Assembly (NCBI GenBank): GCA_001802655.1
Contig: MGZO01000110.1
Coordinates: 44,932 to 56,783, forward strand
Direction: 5' to 3'
Source of the DNA: Hydrogenophilales bacterium RIFOXYD1_FULL_62_11
GTDB taxonomy: Bacteria > Pseudomonadota > Gammaproteobacteria > Burkholderiales > Thiobacillaceae
DNA length: 11,852 nt
Part shown: piece by piece, positions 1-6,641 of the stretch
Position numbering within the stretch: position 1 is the first letter of the stretch
Layout of the letters: every line of letters begins with the position of its first letter
The notes under the pieces: generated by a model
The model's input: only the letters and a program-made list of their open reading frames with translations
Told to the model about the DNA's origin: nothing
Database searches by the model: none
Translations under genes and position numbers: made by a program

Positions 1-491
1 GCCAGCAGCGCCAGATCGTCGCACGCGCCCAGGTGGTCGAGCGCGCGGCGCAGCGCCAGCAGGGCATCCGGCAGCGGCGGCGCGGGCGGCAACTGCGGAT
101 CGACATTTTCGATATCGAGCACGCGGTACACATCCGCACCGCGCAATACGAACACCTTGTCCATGCCCGTCTTTGCCGCGATGCCGGCGAGCTGCGCGCG
201 CATGTACTCGAACAGCGGCCCCGCCGTTTCGGTGCGCAGGTATTGCACGCGCAGCCGGTAGTGGCGGAAGCTGCTCGGTTCGATCACCTGTACCTCGGCA
301 TAGGGATGTGCCAGCACGTTCTCGCGTGTCTTGCTGAAAAACTGGAACGACAGCGCAACATGCCGGGCATCGACAAAGTGCACCTGCGATACGTACGCGA
401 CGTTCGGCGTGCCGTCTGGCGCCGCAGTCGCCACCACCGCCGGCATGGCGCCGTCGAGGCAGGGGCGCAGCGATTCGAGCGGAATGTTCAT
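1..491 (-). CDS. PNPOx-like FMN-binding fold protein, N-terminal part (runs off window)
   Basis: The frame is open from an ATG at 491 to the window edge (163 codons), so the C-terminus is missing. The first ~120 residues look like a pyridoxamine 5'-phosphate oxidase-like split-barrel, a fold that commonly binds FMN or F420: a PDGTPNVAYVSQVHFVD strand-turn-strand (residues 25-41) and LSFQFFSKTRENV (47-59), the typical 'substrate not added to cofactor' layout. After residue ~125 a proline-rich linker leads into a new helical segment (LLALRRALDHLGAC), so at least one more domain follows outside the window. From memory, similar proteins continue into a GAF-type sensor domain; that is inference. 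Its start codon overlaps the stop of the upstream gene (ATGA at 488-491), indicating translational coupling. The enzyme activity, if any, cannot be told; a flavin-based sensor is as likely as an oxidoreductase. Confidence 0.8.
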   Translation of the reverse strand, partial: MNIPLESLRPCLDGAMPAVVATAAPDGTPNVAYVSQVHFVDARHVALSFQFFSKTRENVLAHPYAEVQVIEPSSFRHYRLRVQYLRTETAGPLFEYMRAQLAGIAAKTGMDKVFVLRGADVYRVLDIENVDPQLPPAPPLPDALLALRRALDHLGACDDLALL

Positions 492-988
492 GGGCGCGTC
501 AGCAGGGTTCCTGCCAGGACCTTGCCGGATTGCGGCCCCGGCGTCTGGTCGAACACCACCTCGGGTGCCAGGCGCAGCCCCACCAGAGGGTCGGCTGGCA
601 AGGCCGCAGTCACCAGGGGCGACATCTCCGTACCGTAGTTCAACGCGTCCAGCTCCGCGCCAAACGCCGCCACGCAGCGTGCGCTCGCCAGCTTGTGCGC
701 CGCGCTCACCGTCACCCGCGTCGCCGACCCGGCCTTCAACTGCAAGGTGGCGTGGGTGGCCGGCCGGCTGACCACCAGTGTGATGGCGCTGCCCGCATCC
801 AGCGCATCCAGCACGTTCTTCCCGCGCAGCGCCGACAGCCAAACCGTCAGCGATCGCCGGTCGCGCGCCGCTACGCAGCCGTGCGCGCGGCACACGCAGG
901 GCCAGCCATCGCGCCCCACCGCGCCGATATTCATCGACACCGGGCTCAGCAGAAAGGCGATCTGGTCGGGGGTGAGTTGCAGCGTCAT
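488..988 (-). CDS. small PNPOx-like FMN-binding protein
   Basis: A 166-residue protein starting MTLQLTPDQIAFL. The frame stays open further upstream to 1099, but that extension would overlap the argJ 3' end and reads as low-complexity basic sequence, so the ATG at 988 is preferred; no strong Shine-Dalgarno is visible. The sequence fits a single-domain pyridoxamine-5'-phosphate-oxidase-like split barrel: MNIGAVGRDGWPCVCRAHG near the N-terminus (first strands), LTVWLSALRGKNVLDAL (typical phosphate-contact region), SAITLVVSRPATHATLQLKA (barrel strands). No signal peptide or membrane helix is seen, so it should be cytoplasmic. It lies 53 bases after argJ and overlaps the next gene, itself PNPOx-like, by four bases, so the two may work as a pair, for example as unequal subunits of one flavoprotein. 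Substrate is unknown. It is not PdxH itself: length and motifs differ. Confidence 0.78.
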   Translation of the reverse strand: MTLQLTPDQIAFLLSPVSMNIGAVGRDGWPCVCRAHGCVAARDRRSLTVWLSALRGKNVLDALDAGSAITLVVSRPATHATLQLKAGSATRVTVSAAHKLASARCVAAFGAELDALNYGTEMSPLVTAALPADPLVGLRLAPEVVFDQTPGPQSGKVLAGTLLTRP

Positions 989-1041
989 GGCTGGATTCGG
1001 GTTTCGGCGGCCGGACGGGCAGGAAGCTCGCCCGCGACGCG

Positions 1042-2274
1042 CTATGACCGGTATTCCGCGTTGATCTTCACGTAATCGTAGGAGAAATCGCAGGTCCAAA
1101 CCGTGGCGTTTACGGTGCCGCGATTGAGAACCACGCGCACCGTGATCTCCGCTTCCTTCATCACCGCGGCGCCTTGCGCCTCGGTGTAGCTCGCTGCGCG
1201 ACCGCCTTTTTCAGCCACCAGCACGTCGCCCAGGAACACCTTCAGCGTGTTGACGTCGAGGTCGCCGACACCCGCATAGCCGATGGCGGCAAGGATGCGG
1301 CCAAGATTGGGATCGCTGGCAAAGAATGCTGTCTTGACCAGCGGCGAACGCGCGATGGCGTAGGCGATCTGCTTGCATTCGGCATGGTTGCGTCCACCCT
1401 CAACCGCCACAGTGATGAATTTGGTGGCACCTTCGCCGTCACGCGCCATCGCCTGCGCGAGTTCGATCGAGACGGCGTTGAGGGCGGATTTCAGCGCGGC
1501 GTAATCGGCGCCGGCGGGGTCGGTGATTTCAGCGTTGCCGGCCTGGCCGGTGGCGATCAGGATGAAGCTGTCGTTGGTCGAGGTGTCGCCGTCCACCGTC
1601 ACGCAGTTGAACGACACGTCGGCCACTTCCTTTACCAGCTGCTGCATCAGGCCGGGGGCAATCGCGGCGTCGGTCGCAACAAAGCCGAGCATGGTCGCCA
1701 TGTTGGGGTGGATCATGCCGGAACCTTTGGCGATGCCGGTCACGGTCATGGTTTTGCCGCCGACCTGCGCCTGCCGCGACGCGCCCTTGGCGACAATGTC
1801 GGTGGTCATGATGGCGTGGGCCGCTTCGCTCCATTGCCCGGCGGCGAGGTCGGCCTGTGCGGCGGGCAGCGCAGGCAGGATCTTGTCGATCGGCAGCGGC
1901 TCGAGGATCACCCCGGTGGAAAACGGCAGCACCTGTTCGGGCGCGCACTGCATGATCGCGGCAACCGCCTCGCAGGTTTGCTGCGCGCGGCGCAGGCCTT
2001 CTTCGCCGGTGCCCGCGTTGGCGTTGCCGGTATTGATGACGAGGGCACGGATGCCTTGCGTAGTCTCGGCCAGATGCTGGCGGCACAGCGTGACCGGCGC
2101 GGCGCAAAAGCGGTTCTGGGTGAACACGCCGGCGACGCGCGCGCCCGCTGCAAGCTCGATCAGGGTGATGTCGCGGCGACCGGGCTTCTTGATGCCGGCA
2201 GACGCAATGCCGAGGCGCACGCCGGCAACCGGCAGCAGGGAAGCGGGATCGGGGGCGACGAGATTGACGGGCAT
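1042..2274 (-). CDS. argJ: arginine biosynthesis bifunctional ornithine acetyltransferase / N-acetylglutamate synthase
   Basis: A full-length 410-residue ArgJ. It moves the acetyl group from N-acetylornithine to glutamate in the cyclic arginine pathway, in the cytoplasm, and in bifunctional members can also make N-acetylglutamate from acetyl-CoA. The hallmark is KGSGMIHPNMATML (residues 183-196): the precursor cuts itself before Thr194, which becomes the N-terminal nucleophile of the beta chain. Also present are PFSTGVILEPLP (117-128, oxyanion-hole Thr-Gly), TVDGDTSTNDSF (226-237), FASDPNLGRILAAIGYAG (318-335) and the conserved C-terminus DFSYDYVKINAEYRS. Sequence alone does not show whether this copy is mono- or bifunctional. 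The ATG at 2274 gives the usual MPVNL start; no good Shine-Dalgarno is visible. It follows a methyltransferase gene on the same strand after 78 bases and precedes the two PNPOx-like genes. Confidence 0.97.
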   Translation of the reverse strand: MPVNLVAPDPASLLPVAGVRLGIASAGIKKPGRRDITLIELAAGARVAGVFTQNRFCAAPVTLCRQHLAETTQGIRALVINTGNANAGTGEEGLRRAQQTCEAVAAIMQCAPEQVLPFSTGVILEPLPIDKILPALPAAQADLAAGQWSEAAHAIMTTDIVAKGASRQAQVGGKTMTVTGIAKGSGMIHPNMATMLGFVATDAAIAPGLMQQLVKEVADVSFNCVTVDGDTSTNDSFILIATGQAGNAEITDPAGADYAALKSALNAVSIELAQAMARDGEGATKFITVAVEGGRNHAECKQIAYAIARSPLVKTAFFASDPNLGRILAAIGYAGVGDLDVNTLKVFLGDVLVAEKGGRAASYTEAQGAAVMKEAEITVRVVLNRGTVNATVWTCDFSYDYVKINAEYRS

Positions 2275-2352
2275 GGCGGCGCGAAGCGGAAAGAAAACGC
2301 CATTCTACGGGCTGCGCCGGAGGCAACATAGCTGCCCCCGACCAACTGCATT

Positions 2353-3417
2353 TCACGGGCGCGCTTCATACACCAGATTGAATGGCGTCTGCGTCGCGCG
2401 CCGGAATCGGGTGAAGCCCGCGCCCGTGACGACCTCGCGCATGCGTGCCTCGCCCGCCTGTGCGCCCAGCGCCAGACCGACCTCCTGCGCCAGCGAGCAG
2501 GGGGTACAGATCAGCGTCGAGCCCGCATAGTAGGCGCGGCCGACCGGATTGAGGTTTTCCTCGACGCGGTCGCCGGCGTAGGGCTCGACGATCATCCAGA
2601 CGCCTTCGGGCGCAAGCGACGCCAGCACATGGCGTGAGGCGCCGACCGGGTCGCCCATGTCGTGCAGGGCGTCGAACACGGCGACGAAGTCGTAGCCGCG
2701 ACCGAGAAAGTCCTTGGCGCCCGCCACTTCGAAGCGGCAGTTCGCGGCGACGCCGGCATCCGCCGCGCGCTTGTTGGCCTCGGCAACCGATGCGGCGTGG
2801 TAGTCGAAGCCGACGAATTCCGAGTTCGGATACGCCTGCGCCATGAGGATGGTCGAGACGCCGTGGCCGCAGCCGATGTCGGCGACCCGCGTGCCGCGTG
2901 CAAGCGTGTCCGCCAGGCCCTCGATGGCCGGAATCCAGTGCTGGATCAGGTTGCCGACGTAGCCCGGACGGAAGAAGCGCTCGATGCCATGAAACAGCGC
3001 GTGGTCGTGCTCGTGCCAGCCGATGCCTTCGCCGCTGACGAAAGCGTCGGCGAGCCGGCCGGCGATGCGCCCGGCGGCGAGCGTGGTCTCGAATGCGCCG
3101 ACCATGAAGGCCGCACTGTCCGCGTCGGCGAAGACCAGCGCCTGCTCGGGCGTGAGCCGGTAGCGGCCGCTGTCGGCCAGATAATCGACGTAGCCCGACG
3201 CCGCCTGCGCGTTGAGCCACTCGCGCACGTAGCGCTCGCGCGTGCCGGTGCGTTCGGCCAGTTCAGTCGGCGTCTGCGCGCCGTGCTCGTCGAGCGTCTT
3301 GTAAAGGCCGAGCTGTTCGCCAATCAAAACCAGCGGCGCGTTCGACACCGCGCCGACGTCCACGATGACGCGGCCGAGCAAGGCATTCAAGCTGTCTTCA
3401 TTGATGGAGGTGTTCAT
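2353..3417 (-). CDS. class I SAM-dependent methyltransferase with N-terminal winged helix
   Basis: A 354-residue protein. Residues ~25-95 form a winged-helix dimerisation-type domain (LIGEQLGLYKTL, TPTELAERTGTRERYVREWL, GYVDYLADSGRYRLTPEQA) as in the Rv2258c-like and O-methyltransferase groups. The Rossmann domain follows: motif I VADIGCGHG (178-186), the acidic ribose-binding strand end FVGFDYH (201-207), and FDALHDMGDP as motif IV. This family methylates small molecules, but the substrate cannot be read from the sequence. The ATG at 3417 is chosen because AGGAAA sits five bases upstream; an in-frame ATG 33 bases earlier would put that site inside the gene. It is divergent from a broken AraC-type regulator across 168 bases, which suggests that regulator once controlled it. 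Cytoplasmic; no signal peptide or membrane segment. Confidence 0.9.
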   Translation of the reverse strand: MNTSINEDSLNALLGRVIVDVGAVSNAPLVLIGEQLGLYKTLDEHGAQTPTELAERTGTRERYVREWLNAQAASGYVDYLADSGRYRLTPEQALVFADADSAAFMVGAFETTLAAGRIAGRLADAFVSGEGIGWHEHDHALFHGIERFFRPGYVGNLIQHWIPAIEGLADTLARGTRVADIGCGHGVSTILMAQAYPNSEFVGFDYHAASVAEANKRAADAGVAANCRFEVAGAKDFLGRGYDFVAVFDALHDMGDPVGASRHVLASLAPEGVWMIVEPYAGDRVEENLNPVGRAYYAGSTLICTPCSLAQEVGLALGAQAGEARMREVVTGAGFTRFRRATQTPFNLVYEARP

Positions 3418-3585
3418 GTTGGTTTCCTGTTCGGGTGAAGGGACTTGCATTCTGGACAGTTCGCCGCCGCGCCGCTTGATCCGCCGACCGGGCTTCTTGC
3501 CTGTCCGGCCGGGGCGCGCATCGCACTTGGCCGCGCCGCCGGAAAGCTTGTCCGCCCGGCTGCCGCGCGCCTACACTGCCTCCCC
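3418..3585. promoter_or_regulatory. divergent intergenic region, methyltransferase / AraC-type regulator
   Basis: These 168 bases separate two divergently read genes and must hold both promoters. The region is very GC-rich, and I see no sigma-70 box pair of good quality. A weak plus-strand candidate is TTGTCC (3548-3553), 18 bases, TACACT (3572-3577); it would start transcription almost at the regulator's ATG (3586), giving a leaderless message. An AraC operator would be expected here, but I could not identify a clear pair of half-sites; CCGGCCGG near 3507-3514 is the only notable palindrome. Confidence 0.4.
3423..3428 (-). promoter_or_regulatory. ribosome binding site of the winged-helix methyltransferase
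   Basis: On the minus strand AGGAAA stands five bases before the ATG at 3417. It favours this start over the in-frame ATG at 3450. Confidence 0.6.
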
Positions 3586-4576
3586 ATGGACGCGCTTTCC
3601 GAACTCCTGCGCGCGGTAAAACTCTCCGGCGCGATGTTCTTCCACGCCCACGGCACCGCGCCGTGGTGCGTGCGCACGCCGCCATCGGCCGTGTTCAGCT
3701 GCTACGTCGCCGAACCGTCCAACCACATCATCGAATTCCACCTCGTCGTCGAGGGGCGCGGCTACGTGCGCGTCGGCGGCGAGACCACACCGTTCGCCGC
3801 CGGCGACCTCGTCATGCTGCCGCACGGCGACGCTCATGTGATCGGCAACGGCCTCGGCGCGGAACTGGCCGACGTCAGCGACCGCCTGCCGGCGCTGTTG
3901 CGCGGCGAAGTCGCGCACTCGCGCTTTGGCGGCGACGGCGAGGCGACCCGTTTCGTGTGCGGTTACCTCGCCTGCGAGGCGCGGCTGGTACGACCGCTGA
4001 TCGCCTGCCTGCCTGCCGCGCGTGCTGCGGGTGTCGGTGCGCGCCGACCCGGCCGGCGCCTGGCTGGAAAACATGCTCACCCATGCCGTCGAGCTCGCGC
4101 AGACGGCCTCGCCCGGCAGCGAGGCCGTCGCCGGGCGGCTGGCCGAAGCCCTGTTCGCCGAGGCGCTGCGGCGCTACGTCCTGCAACTGCCGCCGGGGCG
4201 CACCGGCTGGCTTGCCGCCGCGGCCGATCCCGCGGTCGGCCGCGCGCTGGCGCGGCTGCACCAGCAGCCGGCGCAGGCCTGGACGCTCGACGCGCTGGCG
4301 CAGGAAGCCGGCCTTTCGCGCAGCGCGCTCACCGAGCGCTTCGCGCGCTACCTTGGCCAGTCGCCGATGGCGTATCTGGCCGACTGGCGGCTCGAACTCG
4401 CCGCCGAAGCGCTGCGCAACACCAGTCGCGCCGTGCTGCAAATCGCCGGCGAAGTCGGCTACGAATCCGAAGCGGCGTTCAACCGCGCATTCAAGCGCCG
4501 TTTCGACGCGCCACCCGCGCGTTACCGCAAAAGCTGGCGGGCCGATCGCAGCGCCGCGCCCAGTCAGGACGCGTGA
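3586..4576 (+). pseudogene. AraC-family transcriptional regulator, frame broken by a 4-base repeat unit
   Basis: Two frames together encode one ~328-residue AraC regulator. From the ATG at 3586 the first ~144 residues are an AraC-type cupin sensor domain (IIEFHLVVEGRGYVRVGGE, FAAGDLVMLPHGDAHVIG). The protein then continues in the next frame from ~4018 with RVLRVSVRADPAGAWLENML and the DNA-binding domain: helix-turn-helix 1 at about 4283-4348 (LDALAQEAGLSRSALTERFA) and 2 at about 4430-4501 (LQIAGEVGYESEAAFNRAFK), ending PPARYRK. The break sits at a GCCT repeat (4003-4017); removing one four-base unit restores IACLPRVLRVS, the expected family sequence. As written, the first frame stays open to 4602 as arginine-rich nonsense and loses the DNA-binding domain. 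It is divergent from the methyltransferase, a typical target arrangement. It may be a pseudogene, a phase-variable gene or an assembly error. Confidence 0.85.
4003..4017 (+). repeat. GCCT tetranucleotide tandem repeat (3.75 copies) inside the AraC gene
   Basis: Three full GCCT units are followed by GCC. It lies exactly where the reading frame of the AraC regulator shifts by +1, so a gain of one unit explains the break. Tetranucleotide repeats can change length by slipped-strand mispairing, though this tract is short for classical phase variation. Confidence 0.8.
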
Positions 4577-4594
4577 CCGCCTGTCCCGCCCGTG

Positions 4595-4998
4595 CTATTT
4601 GAACGCGTTTACCCAATAGAAAGGCTGAACCTCTCGCAAAGTCCTGGTGGTCCATTTGGTGGGATCGCCGGGCTGCGGAACAGCAACCTCTACGTCCCCG
4701 CCCCAATGAAAAAGGCGCTCCTGGCAGATGCCGCAGGGTGTAAGCACAACAACAGGCGAATCACCACCAACCGTGATACGCACGCCGTCGCTACGATTCT
4801 CTTCCCTGACTTCTCGGCCTCGCATACCGCACCTGCTTCTGCGCACAGCATCGCGCTCCCCCACTGGGGCTCAAAGTACACGCTGGTCAGAATGTCTCCG
4901 TCTTCGGTGTACATGGCCGCAGCAATACCTTCCTTGTCCGGAAATCTCTTTTCGAGCAGCGCGATGGCCGCGTTGACCAGGGATTGATCGAGATGCAT
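4595..4998 (-). pseudogene. cytidine deaminase, frame broken by a one-base loss
   Basis: Two overlapping frames give one zinc-dependent cytidine deaminase-family protein that would hydrolyse (deoxy)cytidine to (deoxy)uridine in pyrimidine salvage. From the ATG at 4998, MHLDQSLVNAAIALLEKRFP leads to LCAEAGAVCEA (zinc-binding Cys52 and catalytic Glu54) and on to TACVSR. After that the frame must shift near 4767-4775 to read GGDSPVVVLTPCGICQERLF, with the second zinc motif PCGIC, then VEVAVP and REVQPFYWVNAFK to the TAG at 4595. Adding one base gives 134 residues, the normal family length. GGAG seven bases before the ATG supports this start. Unrepaired, the first frame runs to about 4690 and lacks two of the three zinc ligands. 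It is last in the minus-strand run, 37 bases after a GNAT gene. Its G+C (~55% in sampled lines) is well below its neighbours, hinting at acquisition. A blasticidin-S-deaminase-like substrate is possible. Confidence 0.85.
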
Positions 4999-5005
4999 GG
5001 ATTGT

Positions 5006-5009
5006 CTCC
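5006..5009 (-). promoter_or_regulatory. ribosome binding site of the cytidine deaminase gene
   Basis: On the minus strand GGAG stands seven bases before the ATG at 4998. It settles that start against the frame's longer open extension to 5148, which would overlap the GNAT gene. Confidence 0.55.
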
Positions 5010-5035
5010 GAACCTGAACGTGGTGCGATTGAGGT

Positions 5036-5617
5036 CTAACAATTGAGCGGAGCGGCTCGTGGGCCCAGTGCCACGCCGGAGCGAATCCCGTCGAGCGAAG
5101 GGGCAGCGTTGCGTGAGCCGCGCACAAGGGCCCAGCGTTCGTGGTCACGCCACTTGCCTCTGAACTTGAGGTACGCAGGCGAGTAGCCTTCGTAAGCGAA
5201 GCCGCAACGGCGAACCAGCGCGATGGACGCAGCGTTCAGAGGCTGGATGTTCGCCTCAAGCCGGTGCAGCTTGAGCTCGGTGAAAGCATGTCGAACCACG
5301 GCGAGAAGGCCAGTCCGCATGAGTCCTTTCCCCTCGAAGCCAGCAAAGGCGATGTAGCCCAGGTAGCCACTGCGGAACGCCCCGTAGACGACGTTCGTCA
5401 GGTTGATCGCACCCACAAGGCGGCCAGTGGCTGGCTCAAGCACCACAAAGCCGAAGTTGTGCTTGCCATCGAACCGCCTCAGGTACTGCTGGAACGAATC
5501 CTCGTCGAGGGGCGCTGCAACCCAGGGACGATGAAGCCGAAGGTTTTGCCGAGGGGCGTCAACGAAGGAGCGTTGACCGCCTGCGACCAGCGGGCGGAGG
5601 GTAACGCGTGATTTCAT
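5036..5617 (-). CDS. RimJ/RimL-like GNAT N-acetyltransferase
   Basis: A 193-residue GNAT-fold acetyltransferase using acetyl-CoA; members modify ribosomal-protein N-termini, antibiotics or small amines. The features are those of the RimJ group: VTLRPLVAGGQRSFVDA at the N-terminus, RLHRPWV, FVVLEPATGRLVGAINLTNVV, then LGYIAFAGFEGKGLMRTGL, in which FEGKGLM occupies the acetyl-CoA pyrophosphate loop (usually Q/RxxGxG/A), and LHRLEANIQPLNAASIALVRRCGF, the typical last third. The conserved part ends at RDHERWALV; about 25 further residues (SRNAAPSLDG... to LNC) have no counterpart I know and end in a TAG that lies within GTTAGAC. Start: ATG 5617 matches the family N-terminus; an in-frame ATG at 5653 would add 12 residues, and neither has a strong Shine-Dalgarno. 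It sits 57 bases after the methyltransferase and 37 before the deaminase. Confidence 0.88.
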   Translation of the reverse strand: MKSRVTLRPLVAGGQRSFVDAPRQNLRLHRPWVAAPLDEDSFQQYLRRFDGKHNFGFVVLEPATGRLVGAINLTNVVYGAFRSGYLGYIAFAGFEGKGLMRTGLLAVVRHAFTELKLHRLEANIQPLNAASIALVRRCGFAYEGYSPAYLKFRGKWRDHERWALVRGSRNAAPSLDGIRSGVALGPRAAPLNC

Positions 5618-5674
5618 GCAGCTTGACGTGCGGTTGTGTTCGAGCAAATCCATGTTGGCATGGCGATCTTTGAA

Positions 5675-6622
5675 TCAGACGGCGGGCGGCAGCAACCTGT
5701 CTCGGATCGCCGCGACGTGGCGGCAGTCGGTGCCGCAGCAGCCGCCGACGACGGCGAGTTTGGGCAGGTGGCCGGCGAGCGCGCGGTAGCCCTGCGCGAG
5801 CTCGTCGATGTCGCCGATGTCGAGTTCGGTCGCTTCGTCGAGTTCGGCGTGGCTGCGTTTGGACGCATTGGCGCGCACGCCGCGCAGCCGCTGCTGCCAG
5901 TCACCGCCGTCGAACAGATGGGCGAAGTGGCTGGGGTGGGCGCAGTTCAGCATGTAGTACGCGGGGTAGCCGCCGCTCGCCTCGTCGGTGACGGCAATCG
6001 CCTCGCGCAGCGCCATGCCGGACGGCAGGCGGCCGTCGGTCTCGACGGTGAACGAGACGACCACGGGTATCCCGGCATCCTGCGCGGCGCGCGCGACGCC
6101 GATGGCTTCTTCCACGTAATTCATGGTGAACACGGACACGAGGTCGGCGTCGGTGCCGGCGAAGGTGTCGACCTGCGGCGCGTGGTAGGCACGGGCTGCG
6201 TCGGCGGACATGCGCGCGTCGGCACGATAGCCGTCGCCGCGCGGGCCGAGGTTGCCGCTGACGACGATGGGGGTGGCGGGGGTTTCCATCTGCCCGCGCA
6301 GGCTGATGAGTTCCGTCACGGCGAGGCGATTGACCGCTGCCAGCCGCATGGTGTCGTACCCCAGCTTCGCGCCCCAGTCCGGGTTGGCGCGCCAGGTGGC
6401 GGTTTCGAGCACGATGCCGGTGGCGGCGCCGAGCGCGAGCTGAACGTGCTCGGCGTAATAGCGATCCAGCCGTGCACGCCCAGCGTCGCTGTCGAGCAGT
6501 ACGAACGAGGCGAAATACGGCAGGTCGATACCGTCGTGAAAGATCAGCGTGGTTTCCAGCCCGCTGTCGGACAGGAACGGGTGGCCAGTGAGTTGCGGCA
6601 AGTGGTCACGGTAGGGGCTCAT
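5675..6622 (-). CDS. homocysteine S-methyltransferase family protein
   Basis: A 315-residue TIM-barrel protein of the homocysteine S-methyltransferase family (as MmuM, BHMT and the N-terminal domain of MetH), which moves a methyl group to the zinc-bound thiolate of homocysteine. The zinc ligands are present: NCAHP (Cys227) and GGCCGTDC (Cys295, Cys296). Other family blocks are LSDSGLETTLIFHDGIDLP (17-35), VLETATWRAN (71-80), VVSGNLGPRGDGY (120-132) and VVVSFTVETDGRLPSG (187-202). The methyl donor (S-methylmethionine, betaine, methionine sulphonium or another) cannot be told. The start at 6622 is supported by AGGAG at 6629-6633. The gene is 19 bases downstream of a small GNAT gene and belongs to the minus-strand run that begins with the sterol-desaturase-like gene. 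Cytoplasmic. Some close relatives may act in other methyl-transfer pathways, so methionine synthesis is likely but unproven. Confidence 0.92.
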   Translation of the reverse strand: MSPYRDHLPQLTGHPFLSDSGLETTLIFHDGIDLPYFASFVLLDSDAGRARLDRYYAEHVQLALGAATGIVLETATWRANPDWGAKLGYDTMRLAAVNRLAVTELISLRGQMETPATPIVVSGNLGPRGDGYRADARMSADAARAYHAPQVDTFAGTDADLVSVFTMNYVEEAIGVARAAQDAGIPVVVSFTVETDGRLPSGMALREAIAVTDEASGGYPAYYMLNCAHPSHFAHLFDGGDWQQRLRGVRANASKRSHAELDEATELDIGDIDELAQGYRALAGHLPKLAVVGGCCGTDCRHVAAIRDRLLPPAV

Positions 6623-6628
6623 GGTTAT

Positions 6629-6633
6629 CTCCT
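6629..6633 (-). promoter_or_regulatory. ribosome binding site of the homocysteine S-methyltransferase gene
   Basis: A consensus AGGAG on the minus strand stands six bases before the ATG at 6622. It decides the start against the in-frame ATG at 6682 inside the preceding gene. Confidence 0.75.
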
Positions 6634-6641
6634 GTGAAGGG

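Noticed and set aside
33..1075. Plus-strand frames over the two PNPOx-like genes
   Set aside because: Arginine-rich shadow sequences; the minus strand carries two recognisable folds with an ATGA overlap.
1174..2530. Long plus-strand open frames opposite argJ
   Set aside because: They are shadows of a certain gene in GC-rich DNA: low-complexity Arg/Gly/His/Ala products with no motif, while argJ explains the region fully.
4018..4602. The arginine-rich continuation of the AraC N-terminal frame as a real C-terminal domain
   Set aside because: It is out-of-frame reading of the conserved AraC DNA-binding region, which is intact in the next frame.
4767..4775. Programmed ribosomal frameshifting in the cytidine deaminase
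   Set aside because: There is no slippery heptamer, internal Shine-Dalgarno or downstream structure of note, and the family is not known to use frameshifting.
5636..6637. A 333-codon plus-strand frame opposite the homocysteine methyltransferase
   Set aside because: The product is repetitive Gly/Ala/Val/Arg without family features; the opposite strand has a complete zinc-site enzyme with a consensus ribosome binding site.
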